NCBI GenBank assembly: GCA_026391315.1
Contig: JAPLDT010000057.1
Location: 1-34,101, forward strand
Direction: 5' to 3'
Length of the DNA stretch: 34,101 nucleotides
Source of the DNA: Bacteroidia bacterium
GTDB taxonomy: Bacteria > Bacteroidota > Bacteroidia > Bacteroidales > Prolixibacteraceae
Made by a program: the position numbers and the translations under genes
Notes under the pieces: generated by a model
What the model was told of the DNA's origin: nothing
What the model saw: only the letters and a program-made list of their open reading frames with translations
The model's database searches: none
In this document: piece after piece, positions 33,918 to 34,101 of the stretch
Numbering within the stretch: the first letter of the stretch is position 1
How the letters are laid out: every line of letters begins with the position of its first letter

Positions 33918-34101
33918 TAGCGATGTGAATCATCAATTAGCCTTTGAATCATCTTTTTGTTTTTCCAACCTTTAATAGTTTTTTCTTTTAGAGCAGCTTG
34001 CTCATAATTATCAAATGATTCCGTATAAACAACCGACCAGTCTTTGGCCTTAGCAGTGTATCCATCGTGGTTGGATAAGTGCTTTTCTAACCGTTCCTCT
34101 A
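33917..34101 (-). CDS. GIY-YIG nuclease family protein (partial, N-terminus outside window)
   Basis: The last 60 residues are visible, entering from the right edge and ending at TAG (33917-33919). They read EERLEKHLSNHDGYTAKAKD, then WSVVYTESF and a helical ending EQAALKEKTIKGWKNKKMIQ before LIDDSHR. This is the second half of a GIY-YIG domain of the YhbQ/UPF0213-like single-domain type, including the catalytic Glu region (ALKEKTIKGWK) normal in Bacteroidota. The GIY and YIG strands themselves lie beyond the window. Function of this family is unsettled; small GIY-YIG proteins are common and numerous in Bacteroidota genomes. The stop codon overlaps the first base of the tRNA-like fragment. Confidence 0.88.
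   Translation of the reverse strand, partial: EERLEKHLSNHDGYTAKAKDWSVVYTESFDNYEQAALKEKTIKGWKNKKMIQRLIDDSHR

Overview
The window is a piece of a Bacteroidota chromosome, most likely Bacteroidales/Marinilabiliales-like. The evidence is a SusC/SusD pair, an OMP_b-brl_3 type TonB receptor, an NrtR/AraR-type Nudix regulator, a NamZ (DUF1343) enzyme, DUF1080 and Gfo/Idh/MocA proteins with export signals, promoter-like TAnnTTTG boxes and weak Shine-Dalgarno signals. The species cannot be fixed from the sequence alone.

Layout. (1) 1-7729, minus strand: a housekeeping run nadB > nadC > coaX > FadL-like outer membrane protein > lptC > CNNM/CBS (hemolysin-type) membrane protein > SurA/PpiD-type isomerase (cut by the window edge). 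nadB/nadC and nadC/coaX overlap by 4 bp and coaX/OMP by 17 bp. A perfect 24-bp inverted repeat (7899-7949) separates this run from the next gene. (2) 7955-12098, minus: an exported Gfo/Idh/MocA oxidoreductase, then a TonB-dependent receptor broken by one in-frame TAA (pseudogene 9606-12098). (3) 12178-17597, minus: namZ, a sodium:solute symporter, a beta-helix lipoprotein and an exported endonuclease/phosphatase. Two related ~90-bp long-hairpin elements sit at the 3' ends of the endonuclease and namZ genes. Divergent from namZ is a serine hydrolase joined to a GH3 C-terminal-like domain that lacks the NagZ catalytic domain. Together these suggest peptidoglycan turnover or salvage. (4) 19984-21925: a small helix-turn-helix protein, a DUF1080 hydrolase and a NIPSNAP protein. 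(5) 22267-30355: an NrtR-like regulator with a degenerate Nudix box, then SusC and SusD, an exported sugar isomerase/epimerase-like protein and a CE1-like esterase. (6) 30657-33824: a soluble five-PAS hybrid histidine kinase. (7) 33858-34101: a GIY-YIG nuclease gene (partial, minus) whose stop codon abuts a truncated tRNA-like 3' fragment.

How the genes may work together: a Gfo/Idh/MocA dehydrogenase, a DUF1080 (3-keto-glycoside hydrolase family) protein and a sugar isomerase/epimerase, all with export signals and near a SusCD uptake pair, are the classes of parts used in the oxidative (3-keto) route of glycoside cleavage. No conventional glycoside hydrolase accompanies the SusCD pair here. 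The link is inferred from gene content; the genes are not one operon.

Three points concern gene integrity. The TonB receptor has a single in-frame stop. The expected ATG of susC is out of frame by one base at an A7 tract. The serine hydrolase lacks a domain usual in its family.
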